From Gammaproteobacteria bacterium (GTDB taxonomy: Bacteria; Pseudomonadota; Gammaproteobacteria; Burkholderiales; Rhodocyclaceae): a stretch of DNA of 64,000 bases. The DNA is taken from positions 1 through 64,000 of the forward strand of contig JAHJPX010000006.1 in NCBI GenBank assembly GCA_018819515.1, read 5' to 3'. Each line of letters opens with the position of its first letter. Position 1 is the first letter of the stretch. Below are positions 25,359 through 39,579 of this stretch, in pieces. The notes under the pieces are model-generated. The model was not told the origin of the DNA. It did no database searches and saw only the letters and a program-made list of their open reading frames with translations. A program made the translations under genes and the position numbers.

Positions 25359-27304
25359 CACGCCGAGCCGGGGTTTTCGTCTGTCACTGCGGCACGAACA
25401 TCGCCGCCACGGTCGATGTCAAGAACGTGGTTAGCGAACTGGCCAGGGACGATGGCGTGGTCTTCTCCAAGGACTACGTCTACATGTGTTCCGATCCCGG
25501 CCAGCAGTCCGTCATCGACGCCATCAAGGAAAACCGGCTCGACAGCGTCGTCATCTCCTGTTGTTCGCCGAACCTGCACGAGAAGACATTTCGGGAGGCG
25601 TCTTCGGTCGGTGGCCTCAATCCGTTCCAGTGCGAGATTGCCAACATCCGCGAGCAATGCGCCTGGGTGCACAAGGATCGGGCCAAGGCAACGGAGAAGG
25701 CGATCAAGATCACGCGTTCCGCCGTTCGGCGCAGCCTGCGCGACGAGTCCCTGACGCCTATCGGCGTACCGGTGACCCGAAAAGTAATGGTGGTCGGCGG
25801 CGGCATCGCTGGCATCCAGTGCTCGCTTGACCTGGCCAACGCCGGCTTTGACGTGGTGCTTGTGGAGAAGAAGGCCACTATTGGTGGCCACATGCTCCAG
25901 CTTTCGGAAACCTTCCCGACGCTGGACTGCTCGCAGTGCATCCTTTCGCCGAAGATGGTGGAGGTATCCAAGCATCCGAAGATCACGCTGATGGTGCAAA
26001 GCGAGGTCAAGTCGGTTTCCGGCTTCGTCGGCAACTTCAAGGCCAAGGTTCATACCAAGGCCCAGTACGTCGATCCCGAGAAGTGCAAGATCTGCGACGA
26101 CTGCGCGGTTGTCTGCCCGGTGGTGGCGACCAACGAATACGACGAGGGATTGACTGGCCGGCGCGCAATCCACATTCCTTTCGCACAAGCGATTCCCGCC
26201 AGCTACACCCTCGACGAGGATGCCTGCCTCGGCCTCAATCCCGTCGTCTGCGGCAAGTGCAAGAAGGCCTGCGAAGCCGGCGCCATTGACTATGACAAGA
26301 AGCCGACGACAACCGAGATCGATGTTGGCGCCATCGTCGTCGCGACCGGTTTCGACCTCTACGGCAAGGACAAGTTGGGCGAGTACGGTCACGGTCGCTA
26401 CCCGGATGTGCTGGATGGTCTTCAGTTCGAGCGCTTGTGTTCGGCGTCCGGCCCCACTGGTGGCCACGTGCTGCGGCCCTCGGACCAGAAGGAGCCGAAG
26501 AACGTTGTCTTCATCCAGTGCTCCGGTTCCCGCGATCCGGAGAACCATTGCGCCTACTGCTCGAAAATCTGTTGTATGTACACGGCCAAGCATGCCACGC
26601 TGTACAAGCATCACGTTCCGGATGGCAATGCCTATGTCTTCTACATCGACATCCGATCAGGCGGCAAAGGTTACGAGGAATTCGTCCAGCGTTCCATGGA
26701 ACGCGACAGCGTCATGTATTTGCGTGGCCGGGTATCGAAGGTGTACGAGTCGAAGGGCAAGCTGAAGGTGATGGGCGTCGATACCATTTCCGGCAGGAAT
26801 ATCGAGATTGACGCCGACATGGTGGTACTGGCCCAGGCCATGGTGCCATCCAAGGGTACGGCCGAGATTGCAAAGACGCTGAAAATCGGCCGCGACAAGG
26901 ATGGTTTTCTTGCGGAGGCGCATCCGAAGCTGCGTCCGGTCGAGTCGGTCACCGGCGGTATTTTCCTCACAGGTGCTGCGCAGTCGCCCAAGGACATTCC
27001 GGAGACGGTCTGCCAGGCCAGTGCCGCCGCGGCGAAGGTAATCCAGCTGTTGTCCAAGCCGGAACTCGAGCACAACCCGGCAATCGCCCGCGTGCGCGAG
27101 TCCCACTGCACCGGCTGCGAGATGTGCGTCGATGCTTGTCCGTTCGAAGCCATCACGCTGGTGAACGGCAAGGCGCACGTAAACGAAGTTCTGTGCGAGG
27201 GCTGCGGCACCTGCTCCGGCACCTGTGTGCGGGCGGCCATTGACGTCAAGAACGTCACGCAGTTGCAAGTTTTCGAAATGATCTCCGCGTGCATGGGAGG
27301 ATGA
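25355..27304 (+). CDS. hdrA: Heterodisulfide reductase subunit A-like flavoprotein
   Basis: HdrA carries the FAD that splits electron pairs in flavin-based electron bifurcation. The 649-residue protein has an N-terminal FVCHCGTNIA segment, the SCCSPNLHEKTFR motif, an FAD-binding Rossmann motif VVGGGIAGIQ followed by the C-rich LDCSQCILSPKM segment, an inserted CKICDDCAVVCP cluster site, and two C-terminal ferredoxin motifs (CTGCEMCVDACP and CEGCGTCSGTC). It starts at GTG 25355, overlapping korC. Placing it directly after Kor suggests ferredoxin exchange between them. Confidence 0.92.
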   Translation: MTRRAGVFVCHCGTNIAATVDVKNVVSELARDDGVVFSKDYVYMCSDPGQQSVIDAIKENRLDSVVISCCSPNLHEKTFREASSVGGLNPFQCEIANIREQCAWVHKDRAKATEKAIKITRSAVRRSLRDESLTPIGVPVTRKVMVVGGGIAGIQCSLDLANAGFDVVLVEKKATIGGHMLQLSETFPTLDCSQCILSPKMVEVSKHPKITLMVQSEVKSVSGFVGNFKAKVHTKAQYVDPEKCKICDDCAVVCPVVATNEYDEGLTGRRAIHIPFAQAIPASYTLDEDACLGLNPVVCGKCKKACEAGAIDYDKKPTTTEIDVGAIVVATGFDLYGKDKLGEYGHGRYPDVLDGLQFERLCSASGPTGGHVLRPSDQKEPKNVVFIQCSGSRDPENHCAYCSKICCMYTAKHATLYKHHVPDGNAYVFYIDIRSGGKGYEEFVQRSMERDSVMYLRGRVSKVYESKGKLKVMGVDTISGRNIEIDADMVVLAQAMVPSKGTAEIAKTLKIGRDKDGFLAEAHPKLRPVESVTGGIFLTGAAQSPKDIPETVCQASAAAAKVIQLLSKPELEHNPAIARVRESHCTGCEMCVDACPFEAITLVNGKAHVNEVLCEGCGTCSGTCVRAAIDVKNVTQLQVFEMISACMGG

Positions 27305-27771
27305 CCAAGGTGTCCGAAGTTCTCGAAACCCCAGTTCAAGCCAAGAAGGAAGCTCAGGAATTTGAGCCCAAGATCGTGGCTTTCCTGTGCAAGTGGTGTT
27401 CGTCGGCGGGTAGCGACCTGGCTGGCGTGTCGCGGCTGCAATATCCACCCAATGCCGTTCCTATCCAGGTGATGTGCTCGGGTTCCGTTTCGCCCCTCTA
27501 CATCCTGTCCGCCTTCAACAAGGGTGCCGACGGCGTGCTGGTGTCTGGTTGCCATCCAGGCGACTGCCATTATCTGAAAGGCAATTTCTTCGCCCGGCGA
27601 CGGATCTATCTGGTGCAGAAGCTGTTGAAATTCATCGGCCTGGAACCGGACCGCTTTCGTATGTCGTGGGTATCGGCGGCCGAAGGCACGAAGTATGCGC
27701 AGGTCGTGGCCGATTTCGTCAAGGACATCAAGGCACTCGGCCCTCAACGCAAGCTGAAGGCCAGGAACTGA
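27301..27771 (+). CDS. MvhD/FlxD-like [2Fe-2S] electron-transfer protein
   Basis: The protein is about 156 residues, with CKWCSSAGSDLAG, a CSGSVSP segment and GCHPGDCHY, the pattern of MvhD, which connects HdrA to an electron-input module. ATG 27301 overlaps the hdrA stop; a GTG at 27310 sits at better spacing from GGGAGG and may be the real start. It is the expected link between HdrA and the three following NADH-module genes. Confidence 0.88.
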   Translation: MTKVSEVLETPVQAKKEAQEFEPKIVAFLCKWCSSAGSDLAGVSRLQYPPNAVPIQVMCSGSVSPLYILSAFNKGADGVLVSGCHPGDCHYLKGNFFARRRIYLVQKLLKFIGLEPDRFRMSWVSAAEGTKYAQVVADFVKDIKALGPQRKLKARN

Positions 27772-28805
27772 TGGTTGCCATCGAAGATATTCGGTCGCGC
27801 GCCAAAGAGCTGCTGGAAGGCGGCATGGTACGGGCCGTCCTTGGCTTCCGCCGCAGTTCCGCAGGCCTGCTCGCCGAGCCGACTTTTGTCGTAGCGTCTG
27901 AGGATGTGGCGTCGTTGGTCTGGGATGCAACTTGCGTACACAACCTTGCCCTCTACCTGGTGAACGAGAAGAAGCGCCAGAAGGCCGAGCGCACTCCGGA
28001 TACACGGCCACTGGCCATTATTGCCAAGGGTTGCGATAGCCGCGCGATCAATGTGCTTCTTCAAGAGAATCACGTCGCCCGCGAGGAAGTGGTGATTCTC
28101 GGCGTGTCCTGCGAGGGGGGTGGTGTTGTCGACACGCGGAAGCTGGCTGATGCGCTGCGTGGCAAGGAGGCTGCCTCGGCAGTCTGCGATGACACGGGCA
28201 AAGTCAAGGTGGCCACCGCGAGCGGCGAAGTCACGTTCCCGGCGGCCGATGTGCTGGCGGATCGTTGTCTGGAATGCACGATTGCTTACCCGTCTGTCAG
28301 CGATACCATGTTCGGCGAGAAGGTCGACGAGCGCGGCTTCACTGCCCGCTTTGCCGCGGTCAAGTCCATCGCGGCGATGTCAGAACAGGAGCGCTCCGCC
28401 TTCTGGGACGGCCATTTCGAGCGCTGCATCCGCTGCTACGCCTGTCGGGCTGTCTGCCCCATGTGCTATTGCGACGAGTGCGTGGTCGATAGCACCTCGT
28501 TCATCGTCAGTCCGATGACGACGGCGGAAGAAAAGGCCAACCGCATCCGCTGGATCCAGCGCTCCACCACCCCGGCGGACAACGCCATGTACCACATGGT
28601 GCGCGCCATGCACCTGGCTGGACGATGCATCGATTGCGCGGAGTGTGAGCGGGTCTGTCCGGTCAACATTCCATTGCGCCTGCTCAACACTTCGCTGGAA
28701 CAGGAGGCGCTCGAGATGTTCGAGTACACGCCGGGGATGGATCCCGCGCAGCCGTCGCTGATCTCGTCCTTCCGTGACGACGATCCAAACGACTTCATCA
28801 GGTAG
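27771..28805 (+). CDS. Fe-S protein resembling FlxC or F420 hydrogenase beta-type subunit
   Basis: The 344-residue protein has an N-terminal domain with AIIAKGCDSRAINVLLQE, like FrhB/FdhB-type proteins, and a C-terminal pair of cluster motifs, CIRCYACRAVCPMCYCDEC and CIDCAECERVCPVNIP. Position after MvhD and before a HydB-like and a HydG-like protein matches the FlxABCD arrangement of NADH-linked Hdr complexes. It starts within TGATG of the previous gene. The exact electron path is not decidable from sequence. Confidence 0.75.
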   Translation: MVAIEDIRSRAKELLEGGMVRAVLGFRRSSAGLLAEPTFVVASEDVASLVWDATCVHNLALYLVNEKKRQKAERTPDTRPLAIIAKGCDSRAINVLLQENHVAREEVVILGVSCEGGGVVDTRKLADALRGKEAASAVCDDTGKVKVATASGEVTFPAADVLADRCLECTIAYPSVSDTMFGEKVDERGFTARFAAVKSIAAMSEQERSAFWDGHFERCIRCYACRAVCPMCYCDECVVDSTSFIVSPMTTAEEKANRIRWIQRSTTPADNAMYHMVRAMHLAGRCIDCAECERVCPVNIPLRLLNTSLEQEALEMFEYTPGMDPAQPSLISSFRDDDPNDFIR

Positions 28806-28809
28806 CCCG

Positions 28810-29847
28810 ATGGAAACGATCCTCAAGAAAGAACGTTTAAGCGAGTGGGTCGCCCAGATCGGGGCCCGCGCCACGGTATTCGCGCCAGCCTTCGCTGATG
28901 GCATCTGGAACTTTTGCGCGGTCGCGGCTGATACTAAGGTCGAGTTCGATCATGGCAATACGGTCCGCCCGGCGAAAGGTTTTGTCTTCCCGCAGCGCGA
29001 AGTGCTTTATCGCTTCCGTCAGGAAAGCGGCAAAGCTCCGGAACTCATGGAAACACTGCCGGCGGCTGCACCGACCGTCGTATTCGGAGTGCGCCCCTGC
29101 GATGGTCGCGCCATGGTTCGGAACGACAAAGTATTTACCTGTGGCTTCAACGACCCCTACTACCAGGCGCGTCGGGATCAGGTGGTATTCGTCGGCCTGG
29201 CTTGCAGCGAACCGCCGTCACAGAATTGCTTCTGCCTGTCGGTCGGCGGTTCGCCGCATTCTGAAGATGGCCTTGACGTCCTGATGACAGAGTTGGACGG
29301 CCGCTATCACGTCAAAGCCATCACTGCCAAAGGCAGGGAAATCGTCGAAGGTGCTGCCGCGCTGCTCGACAAGGCTCAGGCGGCTGATGGCAAGGCGGCC
29401 GCTAAAGCGCACGCCGATGCCGACAAACATCCTCAGCGCGCGCTGGCGACAATGGAGAAAGTGGCTGCGGGACTCAAGGAACATTTTGATTCACCGAAAT
29501 GGGACGAATTGGCGCGGGCTTGCATCGGTTGTGGTGCCTGCACCTATTTGTGCCCGAGCTGTCACTGTTTCGATATCAACGACGAGATCACCAGCAACGT
29601 ACCGCTGACTGGCGAACGTGTCCGTACCTGGGACAACTGTCAGTTCCCCGACTTCACCATGCATTCATCGGGTCACAACCCGCGACATGACACCGGTGCG
29701 CGGTTGCGGCAGCGGGTCAGCCACAAACTGCTCTACTTTGTCGAGAACCACAACATTCAGCAATGCACGGGCTGCGGACGCTGCATTTCCCACTGCCCCG
29801 TGGGAATAGACATCGTCCGCGTCGCAACCGAGGTGAGCGGCCAATGA
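28810..29847 (+). CDS. 4Fe-4S dicluster protein of the HydB/AsrA/FlxB type
   Basis: The 345-residue protein has a VVFGVRPCDGRAM segment and two C-terminal cluster motifs, CIGCGACTYLCPSCHCFD and CTGCGRCISHCPVGIDI, as in sulfhydrogenase beta subunits and anaerobic sulfite reductase subunit A. No sulfite reductase catalytic gene is present, and the partner downstream is HydG/AsrB-like, so I read it as part of an NADH-oxidising arm. ATG 28810 is 4 nt after the previous stop. Confidence 0.8.
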   Translation: METILKKERLSEWVAQIGARATVFAPAFADGIWNFCAVAADTKVEFDHGNTVRPAKGFVFPQREVLYRFRQESGKAPELMETLPAAAPTVVFGVRPCDGRAMVRNDKVFTCGFNDPYYQARRDQVVFVGLACSEPPSQNCFCLSVGGSPHSEDGLDVLMTELDGRYHVKAITAKGREIVEGAAALLDKAQAADGKAAAKAHADADKHPQRALATMEKVAAGLKEHFDSPKWDELARACIGCGACTYLCPSCHCFDINDEITSNVPLTGERVRTWDNCQFPDFTMHSSGHNPRHDTGARLRQRVSHKLLYFVENHNIQQCTGCGRCISHCPVGIDIVRVATEVSGQ

Positions 29848-30668
29848 ACGCAAACGTCTATCTGCCAGCATTGGCGCGCATCGCCGGCATCGAAGAGGAA
29901 ACCCGAGGCGCGCGGGCCATCAAGACGTTCCGCATCGAGTTTCCCGAAGGCGGCGGCTTCGACCATGAGTGCGGCCAGTGCGCGATGCTCTCGCTGTTCG
30001 GCAAGGGCGAGGTAATGATCTCCATTGCTTCTGCGCCGGCGGTGAAGGAGTACAAACAGTTCTCGATCATGAAATCCGGTCGCGTTACGACCGCATTGCA
30101 TGATCTAGATGTTGGTGATGTCATCGGTATTCGCGGTCCCTATGGCAATCAGTTTCCGCTTGACCAGTGGAAAGGGCGCAACCTGATCTTCGTCGGGGGC
30201 GGCGTTGGCCTCGCGCCGATCTGGCCAGTGATCCAGACTGCAGTCGCGAACGCCGACGACTTCGGAAGTATCACCGTCTTCTACGGCGCCCGCAGTTCGA
30301 GCGACATCATGTACAAGGCGGATTTCGAGGAATTGGCGCGCAAAGCGATCGTGCAGCTTTCGGTGGATGGCGCGGAAGACGGGTGGAAGGGCTATACCGG
30401 CTTCGTTCCCGCCAACCTGATGGACAAGGCACCGTCGCCGGACAACGCGATCGCCATCACCTGCGGCCCGCCGATCATGATCAAGTTCGTGATCCAGAAC
30501 CTGCAGAAACTGGGCTTCGCGGATGAGCAGATTTACACCACGATCGAAAACAAGATGAAGTGTGGCGTCGGCAAGTGCGGGCGATGCAACGTCGGCAAGG
30601 ATTACGTCTGCGTCAAGGGCCCGGTTTACTCATGGGCCGAACTGAAGACGTTGCCGCAAGAATACTAA
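29844..30668 (+). CDS. FAD/NAD(P)-binding oxidoreductase of the HydG/AsrB/FlxA type
   Basis: The 274-residue protein has a ferredoxin-reductase fold: an FAD region (SIASAPA), an NAD-binding GGGVGLAPIWP motif, ITCGPPIMIKF, and a C-terminal [2Fe-2S] site, KMKCGVGKCGRCNVG. This is the expected NAD(P)H entry point for the Flx/Hdr electron chain. It overlaps the previous gene (ATGA) and is 26 bp before the citrate lyase genes. Confidence 0.88.
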   Translation: MNANVYLPALARIAGIEEETRGARAIKTFRIEFPEGGGFDHECGQCAMLSLFGKGEVMISIASAPAVKEYKQFSIMKSGRVTTALHDLDVGDVIGIRGPYGNQFPLDQWKGRNLIFVGGGVGLAPIWPVIQTAVANADDFGSITVFYGARSSSDIMYKADFEELARKAIVQLSVDGAEDGWKGYTGFVPANLMDKAPSPDNAIAITCGPPIMIKFVIQNLQKLGFADEQIYTTIENKMKCGVGKCGRCNVGKDYVCVKGPVYSWAELKTLPQEY

Positions 30669-30694
30669 GAGCAGATTGCTCACGAGGAGACGAG

Positions 30695-31969
30695 ATGCAA
30701 ATTACGGGAATGCTGTTCGGAGCGAAGCTCCTGAAACTGGTGGACTTCCCGACCGCCGAGGTTCGCGGTCCTGAGGCCTGCGATCACGAAATCAAGGAGT
30801 TGATCGCTCGCCACGGCGAGGTTTTCGTTAAGCCGATCTTCCGCGGTGGTGTGGGAAAAAAGGGCAAGTCCGGACTGCTCGGGCGCGCCAAGGATTTGAA
30901 TACGGCCCTCAAGGAAAAGGAGCGCCTCTACTTCGTCGAGCACAAGCACGGCAACGCCGTCGCCAAATCGCAGGGCGTTACCTTCGAAGGTGCTGTGCCC
31001 GCCGAACACGAGGTTTATGTTTCGATTGCCGACTCCACCAAGTATCGCGCGCCAACGTTAACCATTACGCATCATGGGGGAATGGATATCGAGGAACTGC
31101 CGAAGGAGCAGATCGTCGAGATACCGTTCGATCCGCTTACCGGCCTCAAGTCCTTCGTCATCACCAACGCGCTTTGCGACCTCAATGCGCCAAAGGAAAT
31201 CGTTTCGCCGCTGGCGCAGAACCTGCCGAAGCTGTGGGACCTGTTCCACCACAACGGGATGACAACGCTGGAACTCAATCCGATCCGGATGATGCCCACG
31301 GGCAAGGGCAGCCTGATTCCAGTGGCCTGTGACTTCAAGTGCGGCTTCGATCGCGATGATCCGCGCGTGAAGCGACTGAACCTGCCCAACGATCTGTTTG
31401 CGGTTGACTACTCAGATTTCGAGCAGGAGATCAACCAGTTGCGTACGTACCAGGGACAGTCGGATGTCTCGGTCATCAACGCCAATGGCACTATCCTGGC
31501 GCCGACTTTCGGTGGCGGCGCGAACTCGCTGGTGACGGAATTTCTTGGCGACGATGCAATTATTTCTTCCGACTTCGGTGGCAATCCACCCTATGAAAAG
31601 ATGCGTGATGTCATGCGTATCTGCCTCAAGCACTGGCTGAAGCAGAGCAACGTGCTGTTCATCATCGGTGGCAAGGCGAACAACACCGATATCTTCGTCA
31701 CCTTCCGCGCCATGGCCGATGCATTGCGCGAGTACGTCAGCGAGCGTGGCCCGACGCCGGTGTATGTGGTGATCGGCCGCGGCGGCCCGCAACTGTCGCG
31801 AGGCCTCTTGGCGTTCAAGGATGTGCTCGATTCGCTGAGTCTTCCTTATCGCATATTCGGCTTCGACTCGGCGATGACTGACGTGGTGCGTTACGCGCAA
31901 GCGGCGGACCGCTGGATGAAGGCCGGTGGTCGCAAGATGCTCGCCCGCCAACTGGGTATCGAGGAGTGA
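30695..31969 (+). CDS. ATP-citrate lyase small-subunit-like (ATP-grasp, succinyl-CoA synthetase beta-like)
   Basis: The 424-residue protein looks like the beta part of citryl-CoA or succinyl-CoA synthetase: an N-terminal ATP-grasp-like region (HGEVFVKPIFRGGVGKKGKSG), TTLELNPIR for Mg/nucleotide binding, and a C-terminal ligase domain (FGGGANSLVTEFLGDD, then FGGNPPYEKM). Next to a large subunit with a citrate-synthase-like C-terminus, it is best read as the small subunit of an ATP-citrate lyase that cleaves citrate to acetyl-CoA and oxaloacetate. It is divergent from the Chlorobium type as I remember it. It has a GAGGAGA ribosome-binding site. Confidence 0.75.
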   Translation: MQITGMLFGAKLLKLVDFPTAEVRGPEACDHEIKELIARHGEVFVKPIFRGGVGKKGKSGLLGRAKDLNTALKEKERLYFVEHKHGNAVAKSQGVTFEGAVPAEHEVYVSIADSTKYRAPTLTITHHGGMDIEELPKEQIVEIPFDPLTGLKSFVITNALCDLNAPKEIVSPLAQNLPKLWDLFHHNGMTTLELNPIRMMPTGKGSLIPVACDFKCGFDRDDPRVKRLNLPNDLFAVDYSDFEQEINQLRTYQGQSDVSVINANGTILAPTFGGGANSLVTEFLGDDAIISSDFGGNPPYEKMRDVMRICLKHWLKQSNVLFIIGGKANNTDIFVTFRAMADALREYVSERGPTPVYVVIGRGGPQLSRGLLAFKDVLDSLSLPYRIFGFDSAMTDVVRYAQAADRWMKAGGRKMLARQLGIEE

Positions 31970-31974
31970 CCGAG

Positions 31975-34686
31975 ATGGATACGTTGATAAACAAGCAAGG
32001 CAGTGGCAAATTCAAATATTTCGTCGGCATCAACTCGCTAGCCGAGATGGCCACGTGCAAGGACCGGGTTTGCGTGCTGAATATCCTCGGCAACGAGTCA
32101 CGTGGCGTTACACCAGTCAGCCATGCCTATTCTGGCGGCAACGTGGTCTTCGGCACCTCCCCCGGGCGTCGTGGCGAAGTGCTGGAGACACCGGCTGGCG
32201 ACATCCCCGTCTATAACAACGTTCGCGAAGGTCTGGAAGACGGACACACCTTCAACACGGGTGTGGTCTATTTGCCGCCGGCAGCGGTGCGTGATGGTGT
32301 ATTCGAGTTGATGCGCGTCAATAGCGACATCAAGAAGATCATCATTCTCACCGAGAAGGTGTCGGTGCACGATGCACGGGAGATACGTGCCCTGGCGCAA
32401 CAGCGTGGTGTTGACGTCTTTGGTGCGAACTGTCTTGGCGTGGCTGATGCGTGGAATCACATCCGTATCGGTGGCGCGCTTGGCGGCGACAAGCCGGAGG
32501 AGTCACTGCGCAAGGGTTCGGTGGCGATCTACTCGAACTCGGGCAACTTCACCACCACGATGGCGTCGTATCTGGCGGCCGGCGGTTGGGGTACGACGAC
32601 CAGCGTATCCAGCGGCAAGGATCTGTACATCCACTTCGCGCCAGCTGAATTTGCGAATGCCTTCGATCACGACGCCCGTACCAAGGCGGCAGTGATGTAC
32701 ATCGAACCGGGTGGTTACTACGAGGCCAACCTCGAATTCAACAAGCCCGTGGTCGCCTGCGTGGTGGGCCGCTGGAAAGCCAAGCTCACGCGCGCCGTTG
32801 GTCACGCGGGGGCCATCGCCGGCAGTGGCGACGGCGCGGAAGCCAAGGAGAAATGGTTCCAGCGCATCCTGCGCGTGGACGGCATCTATTCCCCCGAAAA
32901 TCCGATCGTGTCGCAGGCGGGCGCCGTGGTGACCAACATTGCGCACATTCCCGCGGCGCTGACGGCGGTGATGAAGCTCAACGGGATCGAGCCCGACTTT
33001 GCTCCCGAGGGTGATCTCACGCTCAAGCCCTGGTTTGGCGACAACCAGGGGCTGCCCCTGCCGCCGGAACTCGACATACCGCTTGTCGAGCCGATACAGC
33101 CCTACAAGGATCAGATTGCCGAGCTTTCGAAGCAGGTTGGTGCAACGTTCCCGCGCGAGTCCATGAAGGATCGGTCCGGCAGTTCGATCATGGACCCGAA
33201 GACGCAGGTGACCAAGGTCAGTGGCGTGTCGATCCTGGACACCGCCAAGTATCCGCTGGCATCGAACTACATGCTGGCCCTGATCCACGAGACGAGCGAC
33301 GAAAACGATCTTGCGTTGTTCAATACTGCGATCGCTACCAAAGTGAATCTGTTCGGAGACCCCGCCATTGCAGCGGCGGACGGTGCGCGCGCAGCGGGAA
33401 ATGCTCCCAATACAGTACTGGCTGCTGCCTGCACCATGGATGGGCCGCGCCGGGTCGATGGCGCACGCAAGGCTACCGACGTCCTGATTGAACTGTTCGG
33501 TCATTCTGGGCTCCATGCCGGTGACCAGGAAGGTTTCGATTTTTCGGCGATCAAGCCTGCTCCGCAGCAGCTTGCGGTTCTGATCGGCAAGAAGGCCGAC
33601 CCTCAGGCCGAGCTCATGATGTCAGGCCTCAAAGCCCGAGGTGCGAAGTCCGTGTTTGTCGACTACCTGCGTACGCTTGGTAACCCGACGGGAGACGCGG
33701 TGCTGGCGGCGATTTCCACCACCATCTGCTGGAGCGCACTGATCCGCAAAAAGATATCCCGCACCACGGCGCGCAATTTGCCCTGGTATCTTCATTTGTT
33801 CGCTACCATCATCGGTGCTTCGGTCGACGGGGCGAAACACACGGCGGACAGCTTCTGCGGCGTTCCGGTAAAGGAACTGGCCAGTAAGTGGACGACCACC
33901 GAGATGGCCTACCTCGCGTTGTTGGGCGAAAAGCCGACTCCAGACAAACTGTTTCCGTTCCAGGTGTTGTTGGGCCTGATCATTTCCAACGGGGTTGGCA
34001 CCATCTCGGCGCAAGGTGCCAAGGGCGCGGTGTCCGCCGATGGTCCCGAGTCTCCGGAACGCGTTCAGATCAACAAGGCCATGATCGGCTTCCTCACCCA
34101 TACCGGATTCGCGCACGGCGGCAACGGCTTCGAGGGCATCCAGTTCCTCATCGAGCAGTTCGGCGGCACGGACCTGAAGGACGCGGGCGACCCGAATCAC
34201 GGCCTTGATCTGAAGGCCATGGGTACAAAGTTCGCGGAGGCGTTTGGCGCCGAGAAGAAGGCGCGCAAGGGCGTCGGCGAGGGCGTGCGCAACATCCCGG
34301 GCGTCAATCACCCGGTCTTCAAGGGGCAGGTGGTCAACAAGGATCCGCGTGAAGTGTATCTGTCGGCGTTGTTCAAGGAACGTGGCGAAACAAACGTATT
34401 CCACGACTTCTATAGCGCGCTGGTTCAGGCACTGTTCGACACGGGCGTAACCGCGAACGTGTTTTGCGTCAATATCGATGCGGTGATCGCGGCCCTGTTG
34501 CTGAAGTTGCTTTGGCCGCGCTATCGGTCCGGTGCGTTTTCGGAAGAGGCGCTGGAGACGGCGGCATTTACCGCATTTCTGTTCGGACGCATGGTCGGAT
34601 GCGCGGGCGAGATCGACGACCACATCAATCGGGGCCGCAACATGGATACGCGCACGCCGGCTTCCCAATGCACTCACGTCTCGTGA
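31975..34686 (+). CDS. ATP-citrate lyase large-subunit-like protein with citrate-synthase-like C-terminus
   Basis: The 903-residue protein starts with a CoA-ligase alpha domain (about 15-340) that keeps the GNFTTTMASYL segment and the VGHAGAIAGSGDGAE loop with the phosphohistidine equivalent. The C-terminal third resembles the citrate synthase module of ATP-citrate lyase: KHTADSF, the GVNHPVFKGQVVNKDPREVY segment, CVNIDAVIAALLLKLL and FLFGRMVGCAGEIDDHI. It is roughly 300 residues longer than Chlorobium AclA; the extra part lies about residues 380-590. ATG 31975 follows GAGGAG; a GTG at 31966 overlaps the previous stop. Citryl-CoA cleavage is inferred from architecture and neighbours. Confidence 0.75.
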   Translation: MDTLINKQGSGKFKYFVGINSLAEMATCKDRVCVLNILGNESRGVTPVSHAYSGGNVVFGTSPGRRGEVLETPAGDIPVYNNVREGLEDGHTFNTGVVYLPPAAVRDGVFELMRVNSDIKKIIILTEKVSVHDAREIRALAQQRGVDVFGANCLGVADAWNHIRIGGALGGDKPEESLRKGSVAIYSNSGNFTTTMASYLAAGGWGTTTSVSSGKDLYIHFAPAEFANAFDHDARTKAAVMYIEPGGYYEANLEFNKPVVACVVGRWKAKLTRAVGHAGAIAGSGDGAEAKEKWFQRILRVDGIYSPENPIVSQAGAVVTNIAHIPAALTAVMKLNGIEPDFAPEGDLTLKPWFGDNQGLPLPPELDIPLVEPIQPYKDQIAELSKQVGATFPRESMKDRSGSSIMDPKTQVTKVSGVSILDTAKYPLASNYMLALIHETSDENDLALFNTAIATKVNLFGDPAIAAADGARAAGNAPNTVLAAACTMDGPRRVDGARKATDVLIELFGHSGLHAGDQEGFDFSAIKPAPQQLAVLIGKKADPQAELMMSGLKARGAKSVFVDYLRTLGNPTGDAVLAAISTTICWSALIRKKISRTTARNLPWYLHLFATIIGASVDGAKHTADSFCGVPVKELASKWTTTEMAYLALLGEKPTPDKLFPFQVLLGLIISNGVGTISAQGAKGAVSADGPESPERVQINKAMIGFLTHTGFAHGGNGFEGIQFLIEQFGGTDLKDAGDPNHGLDLKAMGTKFAEAFGAEKKARKGVGEGVRNIPGVNHPVFKGQVVNKDPREVYLSALFKERGETNVFHDFYSALVQALFDTGVTANVFCVNIDAVIAALLLKLLWPRYRSGAFSEEALETAAFTAFLFGRMVGCAGEIDDHINRGRNMDTRTPASQCTHVS

Positions 34687-34728
34687 CATCACGAGCGGAC
34701 ACCAACGTTATTGTGAGGTATGAATAGC

Positions 34729-39549
<4,821 letters not shown>

Positions 39550-39579
39550 CCAGCCATGACAGAGGAGCGAGGAGGAAGA

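Noticed and set aside
28810..30668. Anaerobic sulfite reductase AsrAB
   Set aside because: The two proteins resemble AsrA and AsrB, but no siroheme AsrC is present and the HdrA-MvhD context fits an NADH-input arm better.
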